From Flavobacteriaceae bacterium (GTDB lineage Bacteria > Bacteroidota > Bacteroidia > Flavobacteriales > Flavobacteriaceae): DNA of 32,807 nucleotides. The translations under genes and the position numbers were made by a program. The stretch's first letter is position 1; each line of letters begins with the position of its first letter. The stretch covers positions 1 to 32,807 of the forward strand of contig CANGCT010000024.1 in assembly GCA_947452415.1 (NCBI GenBank), given 5' to 3'. Of the stretch, positions 1 to 9,700 are shown one piece after another. The notes beneath the pieces were generated by a model. It ran no database searches and was not told the DNA's origin. It worked only from the letters and a program-made list of their open reading frames with translations.

Positions 1-1
1 T

Positions 2-439
2 GAAAAAGACATTTTCTTTACAGTTCAAGAAGAAAATGGGCACCAATTGTTTAAACGAAATTGCGAATCGTGTCATAAAGAACCACTGCTTACCAACGAT
101 AATTTTGCCGATAATGGCTTACCATTAGATCCAGATTATAAAGACTATGGAAGAGTGAAAATCACCCAAAATCCTAAAGATAGTTTTAATTTTAAAGTGC
201 CAACATTGCGTAATATTGAATTCACGTATCCGTACATGCACGATGGGCGGTTTATGAAATTACGAGAAGTTTTAGATTTTTATACCGATGGTAAAATTAA
301 AAGGAAAACATTGGCAAAAGAATTACAAAGACCAATAGTTTTAAATGAAAACGAAAAGAAAGACCTAATTGCTTTTTTATTAACTTTAACCGACAAAGAA
401 TTTTTATTTAATCCAAAATATAGTTATCCAAAAGAATAA
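2..439 (+). CDS. Cytochrome-c peroxidase (MauG/CcpA type), C-terminal part
   Basis: The reading frame is open from base 2 and has no start codon in the window, so the gene begins upstream. The visible 145 codons are the second haem domain of a periplasmic dihaem peroxidase of the CcpA/MauG/MbnH superfamily. It shows a CESCH haem-binding motif (bases 62-76), then the family pattern 'DYGRVKIT', 'FKVPTLRNIEFTYPYMHDGRF' in which the Met of 'YMHDG' is the usual position of the distal haem ligand, and a C-terminal 'DLIAFLLTLTD' helix. Such enzymes reduce peroxide or oxidise a partner protein. The next gene starts 23 bases after the stop and encodes a secreted YHYH-domain protein, so the two are probably one transcript. 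The physiological substrate cannot be told from this half of the protein. Confidence 0.9.
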   Translation, partial: EKDIFFTVQEENGHQLFKRNCESCHKEPLLTNDNFADNGLPLDPDYKDYGRVKITQNPKDSFNFKVPTLRNIEFTYPYMHDGRFMKLREVLDFYTDGKIKRKTLAKELQRPIVLNENEKKDLIAFLLTLTDKEFLFNPKYSYPKE

Positions 440-462
440 TTTACAACTAACCAATTTATACT

Positions 463-1809
463 ATGAAAAAGATTTTTTTATTTAATTTAGTTGCTATATT
501 CAGTAGCAGTATGTTGTTTTCTCAAACCAATCCAATAATTTTAGGTTGGCTAAGAAATACTACAGGAATTACAGGGCGCCATTATGCTGCAGGAAATTCC
601 ACACCAATTAACGACACACCTTTGGCAAATGTGCAAACGGTTCAATATTCTACAGGATCGGTTTATGTTTCTACAAATGGTATTCCGGCCTATATAACAG
701 GACCATTTCAAGATGGAAATCCTTCTTTAGCAACGAGTCAAAATGCTATTTTTAAATTTCCATTGACTCCAACTCCTAATACAGGTACAGGAACTCCTAC
801 TACAGGAGGAAATATAGGAGTCTTTATTAATGGTGTAGCATTGTTTGATTATAGGGATGGTGTTTCTTGGAAAAATTCTACAAGTTCATTATGTGGAGGT
901 CCTATCCAACCTGCTTGTACTGGGGATGGCGTTTGGAATAGAGATGCTGTTCTAGCCGAAAGAGCAGGATTTGATTGCTCTAAAGCACATCCAGCCATGG
1001 GGAATTACCACCACCACCAAAACCCAAGTGCTTATAATACTGATGTTACTGTACTTTCTTCTGTTTGTAATTTATATCCGTCTGATGGACTTTATTCAAT
1101 TGTAACTAATCAGCATTCTCCATTAATTGGTTTTGCATATGATGGATACCCTATTTATGGTGCTTATGGGTATGCAAATGTAGATGGAACAGGTGGTGTA
1201 ACAAGAATTAAATCTAGTTTTCAATTAAGAAACATTACAACTAGAACAACCTTGTATACTGGGGCAACTGTTACTGCTGGACCTGCAGTTAGTACTACAT
1301 ATCCGTTAGGATATTTTAAAGAAGATTATGAATTTATTTCACATCCAACAGACGCTACTTATTTAGATATCCACAATGGAAGATTTTGTGTAACTCCAGA
1401 ATATCCTGCAGGGACCTATGCTTATTTTTGTACTGTAGATAGTAATTTAAATTCAGCCTATCCTTATGTAGTAGGACCAACTTTTTATGGTGTAAAATCA
1501 GTAGTTAAAGTAACTACCATTTCCGAAAGTACTACGACCTTAAATACAGTAGCCTTTAACAATGAAAAATTAAATCTTAACGTTTTTCCTAATCCAGCAA
1601 AAGAGTTTTTTGCAGTTCAAATTCCTATGGCAACTCAAGATTTGAAAGTAGAACTTATAGATACTTTAGGGAAAGTTATACAAACCCAAACTTTATACCA
1701 AGGAAGTACCATGTGTTATTTTGATGTGCAAACAATATACGGTGGTGTTTATTTGGTAAGTATCTCAGATGGTGTTGCTACAAAAACGACTAAAATAATA
1801 ATTGAATAA
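463..1809 (+). CDS. Secreted YHYH-domain protein with T9SS type A sorting tail
   Basis: This is a 448-aa exported protein. Residues 1-20 form a signal peptide ending 'SSSMLFSQ', with no lipobox. The central part carries the signature of the YHYH family: a 'GNYHHHQNP' segment with Y182 followed by three histidines, then 'SPLIGFAYDGYPIYGAYGY', which is typical of the family. A second His-containing segment, 'LDIHNGRF', lies near residue 305. Residues from about 372 to 448 ('LNVFPNPAKEFF' ... 'GGVYLVSISDG' ... 'KTTKIIIE') are a type IX secretion sorting domain, so the mature protein should be secreted or held on the cell surface. The family has no settled function. The histidine cluster and the adjacent dihaem peroxidase suggest a metal- or redox-related role, but that is inference. 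Confidence 0.88.
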   Translation: MKKIFLFNLVAIFSSSMLFSQTNPIILGWLRNTTGITGRHYAAGNSTPINDTPLANVQTVQYSTGSVYVSTNGIPAYITGPFQDGNPSLATSQNAIFKFPLTPTPNTGTGTPTTGGNIGVFINGVALFDYRDGVSWKNSTSSLCGGPIQPACTGDGVWNRDAVLAERAGFDCSKAHPAMGNYHHHQNPSAYNTDVTVLSSVCNLYPSDGLYSIVTNQHSPLIGFAYDGYPIYGAYGYANVDGTGGVTRIKSSFQLRNITTRTTLYTGATVTAGPAVSTTYPLGYFKEDYEFISHPTDATYLDIHNGRFCVTPEYPAGTYAYFCTVDSNLNSAYPYVVGPTFYGVKSVVKVTTISESTTTLNTVAFNNEKLNLNVFPNPAKEFFAVQIPMATQDLKVELIDTLGKVIQTQTLYQGSTMCYFDVQTIYGGVYLVSISDGVATKTTKIIIE

Positions 1810-2165
1810 TAATGTATTTTTTAAGTTTTATAACCATAGAGAATTAATTTAGCACTGACTTTAGTGATATTTCTTATGTTATTGATTTTTAAAAGATTAA
1901 ATAATTATGAAATTAAAGCCTTTAAATGAATTTACCTATACATATCCTCAACTACCACGTTATCTTATTGTTTTTCATAAGATTTCTATTAATTACTAAT
2001 ACAGCTTTAAAGGGTTGTATTTATTACGTTTAATTTATTTTTAAACGTATTTAAATGTCGAATTTTTAATTTGTATAGTTTTAATGTCGTTTTTTTTTAA
2101 CTGTTGAGGTGTCAAAAACATAAATTTACAAAAACAATTTAAATCAAACTAAAAAACGTTTTAAC
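1810..2165. other. 356-base intergenic region, no gene seen
   Basis: No convincing coding frame, RNA gene or strong terminator is visible. The region separates the peroxidase/YHYH pair from the first PUL gene. Its last 100 bases hold sequence blocks that recur upstream of susC (annotated separately). A weak TAnnTTTG-like box (TAGTTTTA, 2076-2083, 7 of 8 positions) is the only promoter-like element I see, and it has no clear -33 partner. Confidence 0.6.
2063..2165 (+). promoter_or_regulatory. Leader of the 454-aa protein gene, shared blocks with susC leader
   Basis: The block TTTTTAATTTGT (2063-2074) lies 91 bases before the start codon. CAAACTAAAA (2145-2154) followed by TTTTAAC (2159-2165) lies directly before it. 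The same blocks in the same order and at nearly the same distances precede the susC start at 6763. This suggests a common promoter, operator or leader RNA and co-regulation, but which of these is not decided by the sequence. Confidence 0.5.
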
Positions 2166-3530
2166 ATGAAAAAAATTACTTTTATTGCATTCCTATTAAT
2201 TACCGCTTTAGGCAATGCACAAACTTTACAAGGAACTTGGAAAATAAATCCTCAAGCGGGTGCTTTAGGTGTTGGTCCTAATCAAGGAGATATTGGATGG
2301 TGGTCTAATTCTATTGCAGATGTTGCTACAAGAGCATGTTTATTTGATGATCTTTATGTATTCAATTCTGATGGAAGTTTTAACAATGTTCAAGGAACTC
2401 AAACTTGGTTAGAAGCTTGGCAAGGTTCAGCAGACGTGTGTGGAACTCCTGTTGCACCTCATAATGGTTCTAATGCAGCAACATGGTCAGTGGATACTGC
2501 AGCAAATACAGTTACTCTTACAGGTGTAGGTGCTTATTTAGGACTTGCAAAAGCAACTAACAGTGGTGAACTTTCTACACCTTCAGCAGCTCCTGCTTCT
2601 GTAACCTATAAAATCACTTCAATTACTGCTAATTTAGTTACATTAGATATTAATTTTGGTGGTGGATGGTGGCGTTTTGTAATGCAAAAACAAGGGGTTG
2701 TACCTACTTGTACGGATGGACTACAAAACGGAGATGAAACTGGAATTGATTGTGGTGGTTCTTGCCCAACTACCTGTTTAACTCAAATAAATTTACCAGT
2801 AACTTTTGAAAGTTCTACTGTGAATTATGCAGTTACAGATTTTGGCGGAAATGTTTCAACTAAAGTTGTTGATCCTACAAATGCTACAAATACAGTTATG
2901 AAAGTGGTTAAAACTAATGTCGCTGCAGGATGGGCAGGTACTACAATTAGTACTGATTCAGGATTCAGTTCTCCAGTGCCATTTACGTCTACTAGCAAAA
3001 AAATGAATATCAAAGTTTGGTCTCCTAATGCTGGTATAACTGTTAGACTTAAAGTAGAAGACCATTTGAACGTAAATCACTATGTAGAAAAAGATGTAAC
3101 AACTACAACTGTTGGATGGCAAACTTTAGAATTCGATTTTACAAATCCAACTACTGCAGCATTTGATTCTACTTTTATTTACGATAAAGCCTCAATTTTC
3201 TTCAACTTTTTAATAGATGGTACAACGGCGGGGGAACAAACTTATTATTTTGATGATGTGTTTTTTGGTGCAGCACTTTCAAACAATCAATTTAACTTAG
3301 TTTCTTATGTAAAAGTTTATCCTAATCCATCTAATAGTATCGTTACTATTACTGGCACAGAAACTATAGATTCAGTTTCAATAATGAATCTTTTAGGACA
3401 AGAAGTTATGACTAAAAATAACAATATGCAATCTGCGGTATTAGATATTTCAAGCCTTCAAAATGGTGTTTATTTAATTAAAACTACTATTGCAGGTAAA
3501 ATTTCTACCGATAGATTTATCAAAAATTAG
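2166..3530 (+). CDS. Secreted modular glycan-binding protein with T9SS sorting tail
   Basis: This 454-aa exported protein has signal peptide 1-19 ('ALGNAQ') and no lipobox. Module 1 (about 20-175) opens 'LQGTWKINPQAGALGVGP' and ends in 'WWRFVMQKQ'. It resembles the C-terminal half of the SGBP lipoprotein at 12544-13497. A Cys-rich linker 'CTDGLQNGDETGIDCGG' (about 182-203) is a common spacer in flavobacterial surface proteins. Module 2 (about 207-375, 'LPVTFESSTVNY' ... 'YYFDDVFFG') is a beta-sandwich-like domain homologous to the end of the lipoprotein at 11422-12540. Residues 380-454 ('VKVYPNPSNSIVTI' ... 'NGVYLIKTTIAGK') are a type A T9SS sorting domain. No catalytic signature is visible. 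I infer a cell-surface or released beta-glucan-binding protein of the adjacent PUL. A strong terminator follows, so it is probably a single-gene transcript. Confidence 0.8.
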   Translation: MKKITFIAFLLITALGNAQTLQGTWKINPQAGALGVGPNQGDIGWWSNSIADVATRACLFDDLYVFNSDGSFNNVQGTQTWLEAWQGSADVCGTPVAPHNGSNAATWSVDTAANTVTLTGVGAYLGLAKATNSGELSTPSAAPASVTYKITSITANLVTLDINFGGGWWRFVMQKQGVVPTCTDGLQNGDETGIDCGGSCPTTCLTQINLPVTFESSTVNYAVTDFGGNVSTKVVDPTNATNTVMKVVKTNVAAGWAGTTISTDSGFSSPVPFTSTSKKMNIKVWSPNAGITVRLKVEDHLNVNHYVEKDVTTTTVGWQTLEFDFTNPTTAAFDSTFIYDKASIFFNFLIDGTTAGEQTYYFDDVFFGAALSNNQFNLVSYVKVYPNPSNSIVTITGTETIDSVSIMNLLGQEVMTKNNNMQSAVLDISSLQNGVYLIKTTIAGKISTDRFIKN

Positions 3531-3547
3531 TTAAGTTTTTTTTTCTT

Positions 3548-3584
3548 AAAAGCACGTTTTTTTTATAAAAACGTGCTTTTTTTT
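3548..3584 (+). terminator. Rho-independent terminator after the 454-aa protein gene
   Basis: There is a perfect 14-bp inverted repeat, AAAAGCACGTTTTT (3548-3561) against AAAAACGTGCTTTT (3567-3580), with a 5-base loop and a run of eight T (3577-3584). Confidence 0.9.
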
Positions 3585-3602
3585 ATTTTATGTAATTAGA
3601 AA

Positions 3603-3633
3603 TTGAAATTTTAATCTAATATATATATCTTTA
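3603..3633 (+). promoter_or_regulatory. Candidate Bacteroidota promoter of the PUL regulator
   Basis: TTG (3603-3605), a 20-base spacer and TATCTTTA (3626-3633, 7 of 8 to TAnnTTTG) lie just after the preceding terminator and 21 bases before the regulator's ATG. Confidence 0.4.
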
Positions 3634-3654
3634 TCTTTTCAAATTTAATTATAA

Positions 3655-6474
3655 ATGAAATTTAAGTATTCTGTAATTGTTTTTTCTATACTCTTTCAAC
3701 TTTTCCCCTTTTCTGGTAACGCTCAAGAATTGCCTCCTATAGTTAAATATACTTCAACAACTTATGGTGCTGGAAATCAAAATTGGATGATTTCACAAGA
3801 TAAATTCCATTTTATTTATTTTGCTAATAACGAAGGACTATTAGAATTTAATGGCTCTAACTGGACTCTATATCCATCTCCAAATGAAACGATTATTCGT
3901 ACGGTAAAAGTTGTTGGTGATAAGATTTATACTGGGTGCTATATGGAATTTGGCTATTGGCAAAGACAATCTAATGGTGTTTTGAAATATTTTTCATTAA
4001 GTAACTCTATTAAGAAGAAACTTATTGAAGATGAGCATTTTTGGAACATTATTAGTTTAGATAATCATGTACTTTTTCAATCATTTAACAGAATTTATAT
4101 TTATGACACTAAAGATAAAAGTTTTCAGTTTATTAATAATAATTCTACTATTTTTAGATGTTATAAAGTAAATAACACTATTTATTTTCAAGTTATAGGA
4201 GAAGGATTATATGAAATTTCAAACGGGAAAAGTGTATTAATTTCAGATGATGAAAGAATAATAAACAATAGAATTGTTGATATTTTTCTTAATGAGGATG
4301 GTTTGTTGTTGCAAACTGAAAGGGCAGGGATTTTTAAATTAAAAGAACATTCATTAGAAGTATTTCATTTTCAATCGGAAACCGAATTACTTCCAAATTC
4401 AATCTTTAGTGCCAAAAAATTATCAGATGGTGGTTATGCTCTAGGAACTATTTCCAACGGAATTTATTTATTAGACAATCAAGGCAAAATAAAACACCAC
4501 ATTACACAAAGCACAGGTTTAAGTAATAATACAATACTGTCTATTAACGAAGATTCAGATAATAATCTTTGGCTTGGTTTGGATAATGGTATTGATTGTA
4601 TCAATTTGCAATCGGCTATAAAAAATTACAAAGACGATGAAGGTTATTTAGGTACCGTTTATGCTTCCATAAAATACAATAATAAAATATATTTAGGAAC
4701 CAATCAAGGGTTGTTTTATAAAGAAGCAAGTAGTGATGGTGGGTTTATTTTTGTACCTGGTACCAAAGGACAAGTTTGGTCTCTTTTTCAATATGACAAC
4801 CAGCTTTTTTGTGGGCATGATTTAGGTACTTTTCTTATAAACTCCTGTGGAATTCAGTTAATATATAAGAAGTCGGGTACCTGGAAATTCAACGCAGTTC
4901 CTAATCAACCTAATCTTATTCTTCAGGGAAATTATAATGGCTTATCGGTTTTAGAAAAAGTTGGTAATAGTTGGGCTTTTAGAAATAAAATAGCAGGATA
5001 TGATATTTCTTCAAGATATTTTGAAATAGCAAAAAATCACGACATTTATATAGGTCATGAATATAAAGGGATAATTAAAGTCAATTTGAAAGATGATTTT
5101 TTTACGGTTAATAAATTTTCAATTTTAAGCAATCCAATAAAAGGGAAGCACATTAGTTTGGCAAAGTATAATGGAACTATATTTTTTGCTGGTAGACAAG
5201 GTATTTATTTGCTAGATGCTAAAACTAACCAATTTGTAAGAGATGCCAATTTAAGCACAGTATTTAATAACGGAGAATATATTTCAGGTAAACTGAACGT
5301 TGACGCCTCTAATAAAATGTGGTTGTTTACAAAAAATTTCATCTACTATTTTACTTCCGGAAATTTCAATAAGGAGTTAAAAATGCATAAAATTCCTATT
5401 CCTGCAATTATTTCCAATCCAATGATAGGTTATGAAAATATTACGCAAATATCTAATAATGTATATCTAGTAGGGAAAACAGATGGTTATTTTATTATAA
5501 ATTTGGCCGATTTTAAAGTTAAAACCAACAAAGTAGTCTTAACTAATATTAGTGTAAATAAATTAAGTGAAGTTGCAGAAAATTTATCTATTACAGACGA
5601 AGGCGATTTAAGTCACGATCAAAACAACATTGTATTCAATTATTCAGTTCCACAGTACAACCGTTTTATGGAAGTGGAGTACCAATACATGTTAGAAGGA
5701 TTACAGTCGCAATGGAGCGAATGGAGTATTAAGTCAAATAGTGTTTTCAAAAACTTGGAGCCAGGAGATTACACGTTTAAGGTGCGATCAAGAATTGCCA
5801 ATTCTGCACCAGAAAATATTGTTATTTATAAATTCATCATTAATAAGCCTTGGTATGCTACAACATTGGCATTAATTCTATATTTCTTATTATTTGTTAC
5901 AATAGGATACTATATCAATAAGGCTTATCATAATTACTACCATGAACAAAAGGAAAAGTTAATAGAAGAAAATAACCGTCTTTTAGAAATTGCTGCATTA
6001 GAAAATGAACAACAATTGATGAAGTTGCGCAACGAGCAACTATCGCAAGACGTAGATGCAAAAAATAGAGAACTTGCTGTATCTACTATGAGTTTGATAA
6101 AAAAGAATGAACTATTATCTATTATTAAAGAAGATTTAAAGAAATCTACAGAGGAAACAGGTAACAGAAGTATCAAATCGGTAATATCCACAATAAATAA
6201 AAATATTACGGAAGACGACTCTTGGAATGTATTTAAAGAGGCATTTGATAATGCGGATAAAGACTTCTTGAAAAAGATAAAAACTGCTCATTCAAGTTTA
6301 ACTCCAAGTGATTTAAAACTATGTGCTTACTTAAGGCTTAATTTATCATCCAAAGAAATAGCTCCTATGTTTAATATTTCAATTCGAAGTGTAGAGATAA
6401 AACGATATCGTTTGCGTAAAAAGTTAAATTTAATGCACGACGATGGTTTGGTAAATTACATTTTAAGTTTCTAA
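3655..6474 (+). CDS. Membrane-spanning PUL regulator: propeller, Y_Y_Y domain, LuxR-type HTH
   Basis: This 939-aa protein is a candidate sensor-regulator of the PUL. A signal sequence (1-24, 'SGNAQ') precedes a long periplasmic region of beta-propeller repeats of the two-component-regulator type ('LSNNTILSINEDSDNNLWLG' is a clear one near 290-310). A Y_Y_Y domain spans about 655-730 ('VEYQYMLEG', 'WSEWS', 'LEPGDYTFKVRS'). One transmembrane helix lies at about 733-754, followed by a Glu/Lys-rich coiled coil at about 760-832. The C-terminus (about 882-926, 'LTPSDLKLCAYLRLNLSSKEIA' region, then 'SVEIKRYRLRKKL') is a LuxR/GerE-like helix-turn-helix. There is no histidine-kinase, ATPase or receiver domain, so ligand binding outside would act on DNA binding directly. 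This differs from hybrid two-component (HTCS) regulators. The position just before susC supports its role. The ligand is unknown. Confidence 0.85.
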   Translation: MKFKYSVIVFSILFQLFPFSGNAQELPPIVKYTSTTYGAGNQNWMISQDKFHFIYFANNEGLLEFNGSNWTLYPSPNETIIRTVKVVGDKIYTGCYMEFGYWQRQSNGVLKYFSLSNSIKKKLIEDEHFWNIISLDNHVLFQSFNRIYIYDTKDKSFQFINNNSTIFRCYKVNNTIYFQVIGEGLYEISNGKSVLISDDERIINNRIVDIFLNEDGLLLQTERAGIFKLKEHSLEVFHFQSETELLPNSIFSAKKLSDGGYALGTISNGIYLLDNQGKIKHHITQSTGLSNNTILSINEDSDNNLWLGLDNGIDCINLQSAIKNYKDDEGYLGTVYASIKYNNKIYLGTNQGLFYKEASSDGGFIFVPGTKGQVWSLFQYDNQLFCGHDLGTFLINSCGIQLIYKKSGTWKFNAVPNQPNLILQGNYNGLSVLEKVGNSWAFRNKIAGYDISSRYFEIAKNHDIYIGHEYKGIIKVNLKDDFFTVNKFSILSNPIKGKHISLAKYNGTIFFAGRQGIYLLDAKTNQFVRDANLSTVFNNGEYISGKLNVDASNKMWLFTKNFIYYFTSGNFNKELKMHKIPIPAIISNPMIGYENITQISNNVYLVGKTDGYFIINLADFKVKTNKVVLTNISVNKLSEVAENLSITDEGDLSHDQNNIVFNYSVPQYNRFMEVEYQYMLEGLQSQWSEWSIKSNSVFKNLEPGDYTFKVRSRIANSAPENIVIYKFIINKPWYATTLALILYFLLFVTIGYYINKAYHNYYHEQKEKLIEENNRLLEIAALENEQQLMKLRNEQLSQDVDAKNRELAVSTMSLIKKNELLSIIKEDLKKSTEETGNRSIKSVISTINKNITEDDSWNVFKEAFDNADKDFLKKIKTAHSSLTPSDLKLCAYLRLNLSSKEIAPMFNISIRSVEIKRYRLRKKLNLMHDDGLVNYILSF

Positions 6475-6565
6475 CTATACAATATCACCAAAAATAACAC
6501 ATCATTACCACAACAAAAACCTTTTCGTAAATTGCTTTTTATTTTTTTTTATTTTTTTTTGTGTA

Positions 6566-6573
6566 TAGTTTTG
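6566..6573 (+). promoter_or_regulatory. TAnnTTTG box upstream of susC
   Basis: TAGTTTTG matches all fixed positions of the Bacteroidota -7 box. It lies 189 bases before the susC start in a T-rich stretch. No TTTG/TTG stands at the expected 17-23 base distance upstream, so this is a weak candidate. Confidence 0.25.
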
Positions 6574-6662
6574 CTTGTTACTACTGCTTTTTTATCACTT
6601 TTTAAGATAATCGTACTTTTTTATTCTTAAAATTTCATTATGTATATTTTTTGTTGTGGTTA

Positions 6663-6757
6663 TTTTTAATTTGTGTATTCTTAATTAAAGTATTTTCACA
6701 TAATGTTAAATAGGTATAAAGCATACCAAAAAAAATTAACCAAACTAAAATTTTAAC
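6663..6757 (+). promoter_or_regulatory. susC leader with blocks shared with the 454-aa gene leader
   Basis: TTTTTAATTTGT (6663-6674) lies 88 bases before the ATG, and CAAACTAAAA plus TTTTAAC (6741-6757) lies five bases before it. The same three blocks precede the gene at 2166. The rest of the 6475-6762 gap is A/T-rich with long T runs, and I see no coding frame in it. Confidence 0.5.
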
Positions 6758-6762
6758 CGCTT

Positions 6763-9700
6763 ATGAATTTAAAGCTATTTTCAGAAAGATTTAGGAATAA
6801 CTTTTTCCTAGTATCGATGTTTTTCATTTTTATTGTATCTGCACAAGCTCAGAAAAAAGTTTCTGGTACAGTATCTTCAAATGGAGTTCCATTGCCTAGT
6901 GCAAATGTGGTAGTAAAAGGAGCAAAAGGAGGAGTATCTACGGATATTGATGGAAAATTCACATTGAATGTTTCTGCTGAGGCAAAAACGTTAGTAGTTT
7001 CTTACTTAGGTTTTGCAACTAAAGAAGTTCAAATTGCAGCTGGAGAAATGAAAATTTCTTTAGTTGAAGAAAAAAACACACTTGAAGAAGTGGTTGTTAA
7101 TGTTGGGTATGGTACCCAAAAGAAAAGTGTAGTTACTGGAGCTATCTCTAAAGTAACTGCTAAAGACCTAGAAAAAGTTCCAAATGGAGGTATCGGTCAA
7201 GCAATTCAAGGAAGAGCTTCTGGTGTTACTGTTTCTGCTAATTCTGGTGCTCCTGGTTCAGGTGCCACTATACGTATTAGAGGTATAACTACTTTTGCAG
7301 GTGCAAATGATCCTTTGTACATTGTAGACGGTGTGCCAATTGAATCTGCAGATATTGCTTCAATCAATCAATCAGATATTGAATCTATTGAGATTTTGAA
7401 AGATGCTGCTTCTGCTGCAATTTATGGTACTAGAGCCGCTAAAGGTGTTGTTATCCTTACAACTAAAAAAGGTAAAAAAGGTAAAATTGTAGTTTCTTAT
7501 AATGTTTACACTGGAGTATCTGCTCCTTCTAAAACATTAAAATTATTAAATGCTACCCAATATGGTGCTTTAATGAATGAGAAGTCTCTTGCTGGTGGTG
7601 GTAACGTAATGTTTCCTAATTTAGGGAGTTTAGGTTTAGGTACCGACTGGCAAAAACAAGTATTTAGTAATAATGCACAAAATTACAATCACGAATTAAG
7701 TTTCAGTGGAGGTAATGATATTTCTACTTTTTATGTATCTTTCGGAATGCAAAGCGCTGAAGGAATTGTAGCAAAAGAAATTTCTAACTACGATAAAAAA
7801 ACTGTCCGTATTAATTCAAATCACAAGATATCTAAAGTATTTACATTTGGTGAAAATATTTCTTACACTCACCAAAAATCTATAGGTATTGGAGCGATGA
7901 ATAATGAATTTGGTGGAGTATTAAGTTCTGCAATAAATTTAGACCCAACCACTCCATTAATCATTACAGATCCAAATGTTGCAAATAATACATCTGGAAT
8001 TTATTTTAATAATCCGGTTATTAGAGATGCTAATGGAAACCCTTACGGAATCTCTTCTGTAGTTGGTCAAGAAATTGTAAATCCTGTTGCTTTTATGAAA
8101 ACAAGAGCTGGGAATTTTGGTTCTTCTGATGTTTTTATAGGAAATGCATTCATGGAAGCTGAAATTATTCCTGGATTAAAATTCAAAACTAATTTAAGTG
8201 CTAAAAAAGCATTTTGGGGAGACCAAAACTTTACACCTCAATACTATTTAAATGCATCTTCTAACAATACTATTAATAATCTTTCTAAAAGCACTTCAGA
8301 AGGATACGATTGGAATGTAGAAAATACTTTAAATTATATTAAAAAATTCAAAAATCATAATTTTAATGCTTTAGTAGGGCAAGGTGCTTATGTTTATGGA
8401 ATTGGAAATAGTAATTATATTTCTCATTCTAATTTGCCAACTAATAACTACCAAGATGCTACTTTTAATTTTGAAATACCTGCTACTAGTAAAACAGGAA
8501 GTAGTTATACATTCGTGCCAATTAAAAGAACATCATTATTTGCTAGATTAAATTATGATTATAATGAAAAATACTTATTTACAGGTATTATTCGTAGAGA
8601 TGGTTCGTCTCTTTTTGGACCAAATCATAAATATGGAGTATTCCCATCAGCTTCTGTTGGTTGGGTAGTTTCTAAAGAAGATTTTTGGAAATCCAATTCT
8701 GTAATTCAAAGTTTAAAAATTAAAGCTGGTTATGGTGTAAATGGTAACGATGGTACTTTAGCGCCAAATATGTACCAATCTCTTGTAGGTGGTGGTTATA
8801 ACTACACTATTGGAAATAATATATATACAGGTTATGCTCCATTAACTCTTGAAAATCCTGATTTACATTGGGAAGAAACTAGACAAAGTAATTTTGGTAT
8901 TGAAACTAAATTGTTTCATGATTTTATTTTTGGTTTTGAAGTATATAATAAGAAAACAGTTGGTATCTTAAGTCAGTATACACTTCCAGGATATGTTGGA
9001 GTTTCTAATAGTCCTTATGGAAATATAGCAGATATGGAAAATAAAGGTATTGAATTGGAATTAACTTATAAAAAGAAAATTGGTCAATTAAACTTTTCAG
9101 CATCTGGAAATTTCTCTACTTTAAAAAATGTTGTTACCAACACCGGTACACAAGATTATATCGCTGGTGGAGTTGCCTTCCAATCTATGGGTGATATGAC
9201 AAGAACTCAAGTTGGGCAAGCTTATGGAACTTTTTATGGTTACCAAACCGCAGGAATCTTCCAAAATCAAGCAGAAATTAATGCTTATAAAAATTCTGCC
9301 GGTGGTTTAATTCAACCTACTGCAAAACCTGGAGATTTTAGATGGGTAGATAATAATGGTGATGGTAAAATAGATGATAAAGATAGAACCTTCTTAGGAG
9401 GATCATTACCTAAAATTACTTACGGACTTACTCTTAATTTTGAATACAAAGGGTTTGACTTAACTACTTTTATTCAAGGTGCTGGAGGAAACAAAATTTT
9501 TCAAGGACTTCGTCGTTTAGATGTTGGAAATGCTAACTACCAAACAGATGCATTGAGCAGATGGACTGGAGAGGGTACTTCTAATACTTTCCCAAGATTG
9601 ACTAATGATGATACTAATGGTAACTTTGGTAAAATGTCTGATTTCTATTTGCAAAAAGGAGATTATTTACGTCTTAAATTAGTTTCATTAGGATATTCTT

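Noticed and set aside
2825..3013. Minus-strand open frame inside the 454-aa protein gene
   Set aside because: It lies wholly inside a well-supported gene, has no leader and no recognisable domain. It is a shadow frame of low-complexity coding DNA.
6540..6561. Long T runs upstream of susC as a possible terminator
   Set aside because: No stable GC-containing stem precedes them. They are probably just part of the AT-rich leader.
2073..6572. GTATAGTTTT at 2073-2082 and 6563-6572 as a shared operator
   Set aside because: The distances to the start codons differ (83 versus 190 bases), unlike the blocks reported as shared leader elements. This may be chance in AT-rich DNA.
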